From Nitrospirota bacterium (lineage in GTDB: Bacteria; Nitrospirota; Nitrospiria; Nitrospirales; Nitrospiraceae): a stretch of DNA of 64,000 bases. Below, piece after piece: positions 52,666-61,683 of this stretch. The position numbers and the translations under genes were made by a program. The notes beneath the pieces were generated by a model. The model made no database searches. It saw only the letters and a list, made by a program, of their open reading frames with translations, and was not told the origin of the DNA. The first letter of the stretch is position 1, and the number at the start of each line of letters is the position of its first letter. Location of the stretch: NCBI GenBank assembly GCA_028876065.1, contig JAGWTI010000001.1, forward strand, positions 1 through 64,000, written 5' to 3'.

Positions 52666-53892
52666 ATGCGCGATGCGGTGCTGATCATTGGAGGGGGATT
52701 GCTGCAGATTCCGGCGATCCATATCGGCCGCGACATGGGCCTGGTAGTGGTGGTTACGGACGGCAATCCCAAGGCCCCCGGGATGGAGTTGGCCGATGAA
52801 GCCGTCCCGCTCGATATTTACGACCTCGCCGGCCACCAACGGCTGGTCACGCAGCTTGCCGCCCGCTACCGTTTGTGCGGCGTGTTTGCCGAGGGGGCGG
52901 ATGTCGAACTGACGGTGGCCGTAACGGCGCAGCAGGCCGGCCTGCCCGGGATTCCGGTGGAGGCGGCCCGCCGATGTAAAAACAAGGCGCTGATGCGCCA
53001 GGCCTTCGATCAGGCCGGACTCGGGCAGGTACCCTGGGGCGAAGCCAGCACGACCCAGGAGGCTCGGTCCTGGGCGGAGAAGATCGGTGTTCCCGTGGCA
53101 ATCAAGGCGGTGGACAATTGCGGGTCTCGAGGGTTTACGCGCGTGACGGCGTTGGATGACGTCGAATCGGCGTTCTTGCGCGCCGCGTCTGCCTCCACCA
53201 CAGGGACGGCCTTGGTGGAAGCCTGTCTCACGGGTACGGAGCAAAGTGTCGAACTGTTGTTCGATGCGGCCGGCTCCTGCCATCGGTTGAACGTCGTCGA
53301 CCGGATTTTCGGCGAGGGGCCGTGGGCGGTCGAACTGGGCCATGTGAATCCTTCTCAGCTTCACGGCGCGGTCCAACAGGACCTCTTGGCGTTGGCCGAG
53401 CGGGCGGCGGTGGCGGTGGGCGTGCGCTTCGGCGCCTTCAAGGCCGATACGATCCTGACCGCTGATGGACCCAGGATTCTCGAAGTGACGGCCCGTCTGT
53501 CCGGCGGCTTCGACTGTCAGTACACCACACCTTTGGCGACGGGGCGAAACTTCATCCGGGCCGCTTTGAGCCTCGCCGTCGGCCGCGCGCTGGATCCGGA
53601 GGATTTGCGCGGCTCGTGGCAGCGGTGCGCCGCGGCGTGGACGGTCTTCCCAGAGCCCGGAGTCGTGCAGGCGATCACGGGAGTCGATGCGGCACTGGCG
53701 CTTCCCGGCGTCAAACATGTGTTTCTCCGAAGCCGAGTGGGAGAGGTGATTCCGCCGTATCGAGACTGTGTCGCGCGGCCGGCGTTCGTCATCGTGGAAG
53801 GGCACGATGCCGACGAGGTGCTGGCGAGGGCGAAAGCGGCGGCGGCCATGGTTCAGATCAAGACCGTCATGGAGCCGGTACCGGTGGCCTGA
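52666..53892 (+). CDS. ATP-grasp ligase
   Basis: 408 residues from the ATG at 52666 (SD AAGGAGGGG). Pre-ATP-grasp Rossmann (VLIIGGGLLQIPAIHIGRDM), central ATP-grasp (IPVEAARRCKNKALMRQAFD, GVPVAIKAVDNCGSRGFTRV, LTADGPRILEVTARLSGGFD). The family makes carboxylate-amine or similar bonds using ATP. No GNAT acetyltransferase (PseH) is visible in the cluster, so this ligase might acylate the amino sugar instead; that is inference. Confidence 0.8.
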   Translation: MRDAVLIIGGGLLQIPAIHIGRDMGLVVVVTDGNPKAPGMELADEAVPLDIYDLAGHQRLVTQLAARYRLCGVFAEGADVELTVAVTAQQAGLPGIPVEAARRCKNKALMRQAFDQAGLGQVPWGEASTTQEARSWAEKIGVPVAIKAVDNCGSRGFTRVTALDDVESAFLRAASASTTGTALVEACLTGTEQSVELLFDAAGSCHRLNVVDRIFGEGPWAVELGHVNPSQLHGAVQQDLLALAERAAVAVGVRFGAFKADTILTADGPRILEVTARLSGGFDCQYTTPLATGRNFIRAALSLAVGRALDPEDLRGSWQRCAAAWTVFPEPGVVQAITGVDAALALPGVKHVFLRSRVGEVIPPYRDCVARPAFVIVEGHDADEVLARAKAAAAMVQIKTVMEPVPVA

Positions 53893-53930
53893 AATATGTA
53901 TCCTGCGGAACGAGGCAATCAGTAGAGACT

Positions 53931-56285
53931 ATGCAAATTCACAGGACCATCCCACGGGGCCGGTTGCTCCTCTATCCGGTCTTTCATTTGAACTTGGCCT
54001 TCTCATCCATTCCCGAGGAGGTCTACGCCAGGGTTGTGGACCGATGCTATTGGCCGTTGCTCATGCTGCTGGAAGAGTTCTCCAGTTTCAAAGTGGGCAT
54101 AGAGTGTAGCGGCTATACGCTCGAACAGATTGCCGCGATTGATGAATTATGGGTGAGGGATTTGCGTCGTTGGTGGGAAGAAGGACGCTGCGAATTTATC
54201 GGCTCTGGCTATGCCCAAAGTATTCTCCCGCTGATCCCAGCTTCCGCCAATCAGAAGAACTTGGAGTTAGGACAGATCGCCTATCAGAAAATTCTGGCCC
54301 GGCGTCCCGAGACTGCGTATGTCAACGAGCAGACATATTCGGGTGGGCTGGTCAGTTTATACAAGCAAGCCGGATTTTCCCGCCTCATTATGGACTGGAA
54401 TAATCCTTACAAGTATCACCATTTCCCCAAAGAGTGGCGGTATCAGCCCCAAATGATCCAAGGCTTTGATGGCGCTGAGTTGGCCCTTGTCTGGAACAAT
54501 TCTATCGCATTCCAGAAATTTCAACGCTATGCGCATGGCGAGCTGACATTGGACCAAGTCATGGCGTTTCTGCTTTCCCACTGGTCACCTGACGAGACTC
54601 GTGCCTTTCCCCTGTATGGCAACGATGCGGAGGTTTTTGACTATCGACCGGGAAATGATGGGGTCGGTCCGAATAAGGGGGAAGAATTTGACCGGATCCG
54701 GCGGTTGCTCGAAGTCCTTTCAGCCGATGGCCGAGTTGCCTTTGCGACGCCGGCTGAGGTCGCAGCGCTATTGCAACCTCAGGCTCCCAAGCTCAGGCTT
54801 GAGAGCCCGGAGTGGCCGATTCCGACCAAGAAGCAGGAACGGTACAACGTGACTCGCTGGGCTGTGACGGGGCGTGATGGCGCCAGGCTTAACAGCCAGT
54901 GTCAGCAGCTCCATCAGGCGCTGGAGGGATTGGAGGGCATGTCGCATTGTTTGGAATGTCCAGTGGACAGCCTGCCCCTCTGGCGGGATCTCTGTGCGCT
55001 CTGGGGGAGTGATTACAGGACCCATACGACCGATGCGAAGTACGAAGCCTTTGCCCGCCGGCTGGGAGATGTTTGGGGCGGCATTGGTCGGTCCAGGTCA
55101 GGGTTGATCGAGCGCATTCCTCTTGAAGGAGATTTTGCGTTGATGAATGTGCTCCCCATTCCATGGATTGGCGAGCCGTGCCGCCTGCCATTGCGGTTTG
55201 GACCAGGAGTTGTCGAAGCGGATATTGTGCTGGAGGTGGATGGGCAGGAAGTACCCACGCAAGTTGAAGAGCCTCAACGGTATCGTGACGGAAGCCTCCG
55301 GCAAGCACTGGTAAGTTTTTGTCCGCGCCTCGCCCCTGGGGCGATTGCACAATGTCGGGTTCGCTCGGTCAGGGGCGCTAGCCTTCTCGGGCGGGCGGAG
55401 TGGGGTGGAGCAACGATCGACACCCCAGCACTTACCGTCCAGCTTCTGCCGAGCAAAGGCGGCACACTGAGTGCGGTGACCTTTAAGCAAGTGTCCACGG
55501 TTCCGCTCTGTGGATGGGTTCCGCATGGCTATTTTGAAGACATTGCCTATGGCGTGGATTGGTTCACAGGTGATGTCGTTCTAGTCCAGAAAAATGGACG
55601 GCAGGTGACCGATCTGGCCCAGTCCACGATCGAGTGGCCAGATGGCGGAGCCTGGCCGATTGCGGTACCTGTCCGAGTCAAAACGGTGACCCCAATTGGG
55701 GAGATTATCAAAACCTACCGGTTTTATCAGGCAGTGCCTCGCGTAGATGTAATCTACGATTTTCGCTGGCGCGATATCGAACCTTTGTCACTGCGGGCCG
55801 GCATTGTGACGGCTCTGCCGACCGCGTTCGCGCAGGCATCGGCTTTTTATGCCACTGTGAACGGCGGGACGACCATCGAGCAGTTTGCCTTGAACGGCCA
55901 TGCGGTTACACATGGGCAGGCGGTGAACAGTCTGATTACGGCGCGCCATGGGTTAGGGGCAACTGAGGGCTGGGTCAGCATGGGCGATGCGGACAAGGGG
56001 GTGGCGACGATCCTACGGAAGTACCATACGTATGCCATCCCGATGGTGGAATACCGGGAACTGGACGAAGGGCTATTTTTCCAAATTACCCATTCCTTGG
56101 GTGAAACCGACGAGACAGCGCGAACCTTCTGGCGAGGGCACAGCCGGTTTTCGTTGACCCTACTGGCGCATCGGAACGATTTGGGTTCAGTCAGGACCAG
56201 GAGCCGTATGATCAACCAGGGTTTGATTCTGCGCGACGGCGGGGAACAGGCCAGGGTTCGGCTCGCCCACGAGGCCTCGCTTTAA
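53931..56285 (+). CDS. GH57/GH38-like glycoside hydrolase-fold protein
   Basis: 784 residues from the ATG at 53931. N-terminal (beta/alpha)7-like barrel (HLNLAFSSIPEEVYARVVDR, CEFIGSGYAQSILPLIPASA), with Glu in AYVNEQTYSGGL and Asp in YGNDAEVFDYRPG at the places of GH57 catalytic residues. The C-terminal half is a beta-sandwich like GH38/57 tails. No signal peptide. Base composition is visibly more AT-rich than neighbours, suggesting separate origin. Substrate unknown; no transglycosylase proof. Confidence 0.65.
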   Translation: MQIHRTIPRGRLLLYPVFHLNLAFSSIPEEVYARVVDRCYWPLLMLLEEFSSFKVGIECSGYTLEQIAAIDELWVRDLRRWWEEGRCEFIGSGYAQSILPLIPASANQKNLELGQIAYQKILARRPETAYVNEQTYSGGLVSLYKQAGFSRLIMDWNNPYKYHHFPKEWRYQPQMIQGFDGAELALVWNNSIAFQKFQRYAHGELTLDQVMAFLLSHWSPDETRAFPLYGNDAEVFDYRPGNDGVGPNKGEEFDRIRRLLEVLSADGRVAFATPAEVAALLQPQAPKLRLESPEWPIPTKKQERYNVTRWAVTGRDGARLNSQCQQLHQALEGLEGMSHCLECPVDSLPLWRDLCALWGSDYRTHTTDAKYEAFARRLGDVWGGIGRSRSGLIERIPLEGDFALMNVLPIPWIGEPCRLPLRFGPGVVEADIVLEVDGQEVPTQVEEPQRYRDGSLRQALVSFCPRLAPGAIAQCRVRSVRGASLLGRAEWGGATIDTPALTVQLLPSKGGTLSAVTFKQVSTVPLCGWVPHGYFEDIAYGVDWFTGDVVLVQKNGRQVTDLAQSTIEWPDGGAWPIAVPVRVKTVTPIGEIIKTYRFYQAVPRVDVIYDFRWRDIEPLSLRAGIVTALPTAFAQASAFYATVNGGTTIEQFALNGHAVTHGQAVNSLITARHGLGATEGWVSMGDADKGVATILRKYHTYAIPMVEYRELDEGLFFQITHSLGETDETARTFWRGHSRFSLTLLAHRNDLGSVRTRSRMINQGLILRDGGEQARVRLAHEASL

Positions 56286-56305
56286 CCCTCAGAAAGGGAG
56301 CCGCG

Positions 56306-58963
56306 ATGACGACTTATGAGAAAAACCTCGAGGCACTCGACCTCCGCCATCCGGAACTGGCTGCGTTGCTCGGGACTGACATTTCCATGGACCACATTCA
56401 GGTGGCGTGGGCAAGCAGCGGGGCGGCGAGGCTGCTGGTTACGACGGAATCGGGGGTGCGTGCCGTTCACAATGAGGAGGATCCAGAAGCAGTGGCGGAT
56501 CGGACGGTGGACAAACTGGATCTGGAGTCCGGGGTGACGGTGCTCCTCGGAATGGGGCTTGGTTATCTGGCGAAGGCCCTTGCGGCTCGGCTCAAGCCCG
56601 GTGTGGCTTTGCTGGTCTATGAGGCAGACCCGGGCATCTTTAAAACCGCCCTGCAGCTCCACGACCTGACGGAATTTCTGAGCTCGCCTCGGGTGAAGGT
56701 GCTCGTTGGGCCGGCGGCGCGGTTGGAATCGGAATGCTACCGGTTTCTACTGCTCACCGGCGGAACCGTCCGCGTGGCGCGCGCGGAATCTTCCTTTCGC
56801 TTGGCGCCGGATTTGTACAAGGCTAAGTACGAAAAGGAATTGTTGCCGTTTCTCGAGGGCGCCCTGACGAATATGTTCACGGTGGGGCGGTTCGGTCCTT
56901 TGTTTACCAAGAATCTTTTGGAAGGGATTCCACACATTGCGCTGTCCTCAGGGGTCATCGAACTGCGCGATCTCTTCGCCGGCATTCCGGCCATCCTGGT
57001 CGCGGCAGGCCCCTCGCTGGAAAAGAACGTCTGTCATGTAAAAGAGGCGAAGGGGCGGGCCGTCATTATCTGTGCCGACACGGTGTTGGGCTACCTGCTT
57101 GAACGAGAGATCGTCCCCGACTTCGTCGTCAGCGTGGATGGGCAGACCCGCACCTACGATAAATACGAGAACGTGGACATTCCTCCGGATATTGCGCTCG
57201 TCTATCACCCGGCTTGCAACGACAGTATTTTTAAGCATTTCCCGGGTCCGATGTTCGCCATGTCGGTCGGAATGTTGGCCTACAAGTGGATCGAGCATTG
57301 TTGGCCTGACAAGGGGTCGATCGAGAGCGACACGCAATGCCAGATGCACCTGGGATTCAATCTGGCCGAATGGATGGGATGCAATCCCATCGTCATCGTT
57401 GGCCAGGACCTGTGCTGCACGGATAATCTCATGCACGTTCGAGGCGGGAGTTACCTGACGCCGGAGGAAGAGGCGCAGCATGTGGAAAAGGGGCATCGGA
57501 CGGAGAATATCTTCGGCGAGCCGGTCAGAGCCTATCCGAATTTTTTGATTTACAAGGCGACCTTCGAACGGAAGATTCGCGAGTCCCGCGCGCGCTGTAT
57601 CCATGCTACCGAGGGAGGCCTGAAACTGGAGGGCGCAGAAATCCGCCGTTTAGCCGATGTCGTCGAAGAATATTGCACGCACCGATCCGTCGATGTGCCG
57701 TCCGTCCTCCGACCGCTTCGGGCTCGTACCGGATCGCCGGCCTGGGACGTCCTGATTGAAGAAGTCCAGGGACGGGAAAGGGATCTGTACCGGCTGGAAC
57801 GGGTTTCCACGCGTCTGTGTCGCGTGCTGGAGGAGATCGCCGTCATGCGGAAAGAACAGAACGGCGTGACCAGCGATCTCGAACGACTGACGCAACAGGC
57901 CCAACGGTTGACCGACTTGGTGCCTCGATATGGAAAAGCCTTGGGGCTCATGCAAATGGTGGATTTTGGACTGGAATTGTTCATGTGCCAGGAGGATACG
58001 GGGGCCATCGATCAGATTGAGGATCAGGAGATTCGGCTGGACAGGCAGATCGACCGGGCTCGTCGGTACTACGGGAGTCTGAGGCGACTGACGCCGGCTT
58101 TGCGCGAATATGTGACCCGCCTTCGCAAGCGGGTGGCCGGGTTGCGAGAGCTGGAAAAGCCTTTTGGCGGTCACGGCCATGCAACCGATCTTGCCGTCGA
58201 TCCATCGGTGCGTGCGGAGCGATACGAAGCGCTGGAACTGTTCGCTCAGGCGGCTGCTTGCCTGCCGGATCATCCGACAACCGAGTGTCTGGCCAGCCTT
58301 TCTCTTCGGCTGGCTCTTGCCCTGAATCAGATCGGTCGAGCGCGTTCACTGGTCAACGAAGTGCGCCGCCGTTTCCGGAATAATGGTGCACTCGACGCGT
58401 TGTGCCAACGCGCACAGGACGCCTGGCAGGCGTGGCAAGATCGACGAGAATCGGCGGTGCAATCTATCGTCGACGTCCGCGCAGGAGCGCTGGATGCCGG
58501 CGATTTCTACCTCCGTGTCAAAGAGTATGGGCGGGCGGCATCGGCCTACCGCGAGACGTCGGACAATCCAGCGGTAAGCAAAGAGATACGCGGAGAGGCA
58601 CTTTACCGACTGGCCCGCACGCTGCAACTTCAACATCGAGACGAGCGAGCCGTGGCGGCGTTGGAAGAGGCGCTTGCCGTGGCGCCGGCCGATCCCCGCA
58701 TCTATTTCGAGTTGGGCGTCATAGCATTGGGGCAAGGGCTTGTGGCGCCGGCCGTTCGGTTTTTTCAAAAGGGTGAGGACCTGTCTTTGGGAGAGCCGAC
58801 GTTCAGCGAAGCCGCCGGCGCGGTGCTGCTCGCCGCCGGTGCATCCCATGAGGCGGTCGCATTTTATGAGCGGGCCGTCGAAAAGGAACCGGGCAATACC
58901 GAGTACCTTCGGGGAGTGGCGCGTTGTTACGAGGATGTCTTTGCCTCCGCGCATTCCGCCTAA
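56306..58963 (+). CDS. Motility accessory factor (MAF, DUF115) flagellin glycosyltransferase
   Basis: 885 residues. N-terminal MAF region (LLGMGLGYLAKALAARLKPG), DUF115/MptE-like core (AILVAAGPSLEKN, DFVVSVDGQTRTYDKYENVD, NPIVIVGQDLCCTDNLMHVR), coiled coil (about 490-620) and TPR-like repeats to the end (from about residue 740; EALYRLARTLQLQHRDERAV). MAF proteins transfer nonulosonic acids to flagellin in Campylobacter and others. The gene ends 304 nt before fliC, its likely substrate. Confidence 0.9.
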   Translation: MTTYEKNLEALDLRHPELAALLGTDISMDHIQVAWASSGAARLLVTTESGVRAVHNEEDPEAVADRTVDKLDLESGVTVLLGMGLGYLAKALAARLKPGVALLVYEADPGIFKTALQLHDLTEFLSSPRVKVLVGPAARLESECYRFLLLTGGTVRVARAESSFRLAPDLYKAKYEKELLPFLEGALTNMFTVGRFGPLFTKNLLEGIPHIALSSGVIELRDLFAGIPAILVAAGPSLEKNVCHVKEAKGRAVIICADTVLGYLLEREIVPDFVVSVDGQTRTYDKYENVDIPPDIALVYHPACNDSIFKHFPGPMFAMSVGMLAYKWIEHCWPDKGSIESDTQCQMHLGFNLAEWMGCNPIVIVGQDLCCTDNLMHVRGGSYLTPEEEAQHVEKGHRTENIFGEPVRAYPNFLIYKATFERKIRESRARCIHATEGGLKLEGAEIRRLADVVEEYCTHRSVDVPSVLRPLRARTGSPAWDVLIEEVQGRERDLYRLERVSTRLCRVLEEIAVMRKEQNGVTSDLERLTQQAQRLTDLVPRYGKALGLMQMVDFGLELFMCQEDTGAIDQIEDQEIRLDRQIDRARRYYGSLRRLTPALREYVTRLRKRVAGLRELEKPFGGHGHATDLAVDPSVRAERYEALELFAQAAACLPDHPTTECLASLSLRLALALNQIGRARSLVNEVRRRFRNNGALDALCQRAQDAWQAWQDRRESAVQSIVDVRAGALDAGDFYLRVKEYGRAASAYRETSDNPAVSKEIRGEALYRLARTLQLQHRDERAVAALEEALAVAPADPRIYFELGVIALGQGLVAPAVRFFQKGEDLSLGEPTFSEAAGAVLLAAGASHEAVAFYERAVEKEPGNTEYLRGVARCYEDVFASAHSA

Positions 58964-59055
58964 TGCCATTGGTGAGGCAATGCGGGTGTCGATTGGAATC
59001 GGTTGCGGTCCGTTGTTGCTCTCGCGAGTCGAGCGCTACGGTCGAAACGCCGGCC

Positions 59056-59082
59056 TCAAGTTTTGCGGTGGTGTTCCGATAC
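59056..59082 (+). promoter_or_regulatory. FliA (sigma-28) promoter of fliC
   Basis: TCAAGTTT (59056-59063), 11 nt, TCCGATAC (59075-59082): 7 of 8 and 6 of 8 matches to the enterobacterial consensus TAAAGTTT-N11-GCCGATAA with exact spacing. It predicts a 5' leader of about 180 nt for fliC. Confidence 0.7.
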
Positions 59083-59135
59083 AGTGCTCACGACGGTAGT
59101 CCCACGTATCCGCAAGCTCGGACCAGGCCCTATGA

Positions 59136-59145
59136 AAGGAGGATG
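59136..59145 (+). promoter_or_regulatory. Upstream AAGGAGGATG motif, possible CsrA site
   Basis: AAGGAGGATG at 59136-59145 is identical to the fliC ribosome-site motif at 59253-59262. GGA motifs are CsrA recognition elements; a pair, one on the SD, resembles the hag leader logic of Bacillus. It also serves as SD for the small frame at 59147. Confidence 0.45.
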
Positions 59146-59146
59146 C

Positions 59147-59263
59147 ATGTGCGGCCGTGTTGCAATGCGGACAGCGGGCCACCTGAATCAGATGCAACGA
59201 TGCGGCGGCAAGGAAGCCGACGCGTCGAAGGTCAAACCACATCAGCACGATCAAGGAGGATGA
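59147..59263 (+). CDS. Possible 38-residue leader peptide before fliC
   Basis: ATG 4 nt after AAGGAGG, open for 38 codons with Cys, Met, Gln and His-rich sequence (MCGRVAMRTAGHLNQMQRCG), stop TGA inside the fliC SD region. I recognise no family. It could be a leader for coupled translation or a chance frame. Confidence 0.3.
   Translation: MCGRVAMRTAGHLNQMQRCGGKEADASKVKPHQHDQGG
59253..59262 (+). promoter_or_regulatory. fliC ribosome-binding site and probable CsrA site
   Basis: AAGGAGGATG, 5 nt before the fliC ATG. The GGA core overlaps the ribosome site, as expected for CsrA repression relieved by FliW. Confidence 0.5.
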
Positions 59264-59267
59264 CGAC

Positions 59268-61130
59268 ATGGCACTGTACGTTAATACCAACATCGCGAGC
59301 ATCAATTCCCAACGGAACCTCGGCATTTCTGAAAATTCGTTGAACACAGCCTTGGAGCGACTTTCGTCCGGTCTGCGGATCAACCATGCCGCCGACGACG
59401 CGGCCGGCTTGGCCATTTCGACCAAGCTCGACGCTCAGAGCGCCGGGTTGCAACAGGCGTCACGGAATGCCAACGACGCGATTTCGCTCGCGCAGGTGGC
59501 GGAAGGCTCCCTGAATACTTCTCTGAACATTGTGCAGCGGTTGCGCGCACTGGCGGTCCAAGCGGCATCGGATTCCAATACGTCGTCCGATCGCGCCACG
59601 TTGAATCAGGAGGCCACGCAGTTGACGCAAGAATTGACGCGGTTGGCCAACGCCACACAGTTCAACGGCGGCAACTTGCTGGATGGCTCCTTTACAGGCA
59701 AGTTGTTCCAGGTCGGTTCCAACGCCAATCAGACCCTTTCCTTCTCCCTGGCCGACGCCCGGGCCACGGCTCTCGGAAAGTATACGTCCCAAAGTGTGAC
59801 GATCGGGAGCGGTGCCGCTCAAGGGGTGGCGGGATCCGGGCAATTGACGGCCGGCGTGTTTACCGTCAACGGCACCAACGTGGCGGTAACGTCCGACAGC
59901 AGCGATCAGGTGTCCGTGCTGACGGTCGGCGGCAGCGCTGTGTCGATCGCTGGTACCGCGGGCGTCAATACGGCCAGTCTCGGCGACGTGGTCTCCGCAG
60001 CCAGCCTGACGGTGAACATCAACGGGGTGTCCATCGGCGTCAGCAAGCTGGCGGTCGGAAGCGTCGGTAGCTACACCAGCGTTGGGAGTTTGGCGACGGA
60101 TATCGTCAGCGCCATCAATGCGCAAAACATCACCAACGTGACGGCCCGCGTCGTGAATTCATCCTACGTCGTGCTCGAAGCAGCCAAGGGGACCAACCTG
60201 GCCATCACCGTTTCGGCCGGCGCAATCGGCGCGAGCGCAGTCAACGTGGCCGGCATTTTTGGACTCGCTGCCGGTTTCTTTGGGTCCGGCGCGACGGCCG
60301 TCACCACTTATAACGGACAGTCTTCGGCCATCGCCAAGGCGGCTTCGGTCAACGCCGTCAGCTCAACGACGGGCGTCAATGCGGTGGTCACTTCCACCTC
60401 CGTGGCGTTCTCGAATGCGGTGGGGGCAGGGTCGTTGAACTCCGGCGACTTGATCATCAACGGCACCAATATCGGCGCCGTGACCGTCACGGCCAACGAT
60501 TCGTCGGGCGCATTGGTGGCGGCCATCAACGCCCAAACCGCTACGACCGGCGTGTCGGCGGCAGTGTCCAGCGGCAAGTTGACCTTGACGGCCACCGATG
60601 GACGGAACATCTCCATCGAGGCGGCGTCGAACAACGCCAACGGCGTCAACGTGCAGACCACGATCCTGGGGAACAGCGGCAACCTGACGTTCACGGGAGT
60701 CGACGCGATCGCCCGAGGCGGTCTGACGCTCAATTCCACCAGCAACATTACGATCGGCGGGACCACGACGGACTTTGGGAGCCTCACCCCGACGACCTAC
60801 GTGGCGACCGGTAACCTGAGCACGTTGGATCTGACGACCCAAACCGGCGCGACCAACGCGATCACGCAGTTGGACTCGGCCATCAACTCGCTGAACTCGG
60901 CCCGGTCCACGATCGGCGCCGTGCAGAGTCGGTTGCAGAACGTGATCTCCGCGTTGGACACGGCGTCTCAGAACCAAACGGCGGCGTCTGCCCGAATCAA
61001 GGATGCAGACTTTGCGCTTGAAACGGCGAATTTCACGAAGGCGCAGATTCTGGTGCAGGCCGGTACGGCAATTACGGCCCAGGCGAACAGCAGTGCCAAC
61101 GTGGCGCTGCAGCTCCTGTCAGGGAAGTAA
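59268..61130 (+). CDS. fliC: Flagellin FliC, with large variable domain
   Basis: 620 residues. Conserved D0/D1 N-terminus (ALYVNTNIASINSQRNLGIS, ALERLSSGLRINHAADDAAG) and C-terminus (SRLQNVISALDTASQNQTAA, ENF-like ETANFTKAQILVQAGTAITA). The Ser/Thr/Asn-rich middle (about 170-520) includes flagellin-IN modules (SGDLIINGTNIGAVTVTAND) and offers O-glycosylation sites for the MAF protein. Only one flagellin gene is visible here. Driven by the FliA site at 59056; FlaG and FliD genes follow. Confidence 0.97.
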   Translation: MALYVNTNIASINSQRNLGISENSLNTALERLSSGLRINHAADDAAGLAISTKLDAQSAGLQQASRNANDAISLAQVAEGSLNTSLNIVQRLRALAVQAASDSNTSSDRATLNQEATQLTQELTRLANATQFNGGNLLDGSFTGKLFQVGSNANQTLSFSLADARATALGKYTSQSVTIGSGAAQGVAGSGQLTAGVFTVNGTNVAVTSDSSDQVSVLTVGGSAVSIAGTAGVNTASLGDVVSAASLTVNINGVSIGVSKLAVGSVGSYTSVGSLATDIVSAINAQNITNVTARVVNSSYVVLEAAKGTNLAITVSAGAIGASAVNVAGIFGLAAGFFGSGATAVTTYNGQSSAIAKAASVNAVSSTTGVNAVVTSTSVAFSNAVGAGSLNSGDLIINGTNIGAVTVTANDSSGALVAAINAQTATTGVSAAVSSGKLTLTATDGRNISIEAASNNANGVNVQTTILGNSGNLTFTGVDAIARGGLTLNSTSNITIGGTTTDFGSLTPTTYVATGNLSTLDLTTQTGATNAITQLDSAINSLNSARSTIGAVQSRLQNVISALDTASQNQTAASARIKDADFALETANFTKAQILVQAGTAITAQANSSANVALQLLSGK

Positions 61131-61158
61131 CGAGCCGACCGTCGCTGAAGAGTAAGGA

Positions 61159-61192
61159 GAGAGGAGAGGGGGCTTAGGCGTCCTCTCCTCTC
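61159..61192 (+). terminator. Hairpin after fliC, probable terminator
   Basis: GAGAGGAGAGG (61159-61169) pairs perfectly with CCTCTCCTCTC (61182-61192), 12-nt loop, 28 nt after the fliC stop. No U-tract follows; may stabilise the abundant flagellin mRNA. Confidence 0.6.
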
Positions 61193-61280
61193 CCACTCGA
61201 CTCGACCGAGGCTAAAGGGTTCGTGGGTAGACTTTTGAAGTTAGAAATTTTCGACCAGTTATCATGTTTTAGGTACAGCC

Positions 61281-61613
61281 ATGGCCGGCAACATTTCCAT
61301 TCTCGGAGGTCCTGCGGCCTTCGCAGTGCAGGCAGGCGAGGCTCTATCAGTCGGTCTTCCCGACCATATGGGCCCAGACGTTGCCTTGCCTGAGGCTTCT
61401 GGATCGGCCGCCACAATGGTGCAGAGGGTTGCACCCGTCCCGGCGGCCAGCGACATCAGCTTTAGTATTGACGATGCGAGCGGTCAGATTATCTTTCAGG
61501 TCCACGATCCTTCGACCGGAGCGATGATCAGGCAGGTGCCTTCGGAAGAACAGGTGGCGCTCGAGGCTCGCATCAGGCAACTGCTGGGCACACTGCTCGA
61601 TCGAGCGGTATAG
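61281..61613 (+). CDS. flaG: FlaG family protein
   Basis: 110 residues. The C-terminal part ISFSIDDASGQIIFQVHDPS and MIRQVPSEEQVALEARIRQL is the FlaG signature (D/ETG..I.Q.P.E). FlaG proteins limit filament length in some species. It lies between fliC and fliD, its common place. The 150-nt gap before it has no clear FliA or RpoN site. Confidence 0.88.
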   Translation: MAGNISILGGPAAFAVQAGEALSVGLPDHMGPDVALPEASGSAATMVQRVAPVPAASDISFSIDDASGQIIFQVHDPSTGAMIRQVPSEEQVALEARIRQLLGTLLDRAV

Positions 61614-61683
61614 ATGTCAGGCCGGTCAGGCGGTGGGCGGATAGGCTGTCTCACTGCGTCGGCCTTTGCGGAAAGGGAAGGTC

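Noticed and set aside
59041-59067. Sigma-54-like GGCCTCAAGTTTTGC before fliC
   Set aside because: The GG and GC are 11 nt apart instead of 10; the overlapping sigma-28 site fits much better.
61201-61280. Possible FliA promoter before flaG (TGAAGTTA ... CCAGTTAT)
   Set aside because: The -10 lacks the CCGATA core; flaG may be read through from fliC or use another promoter.
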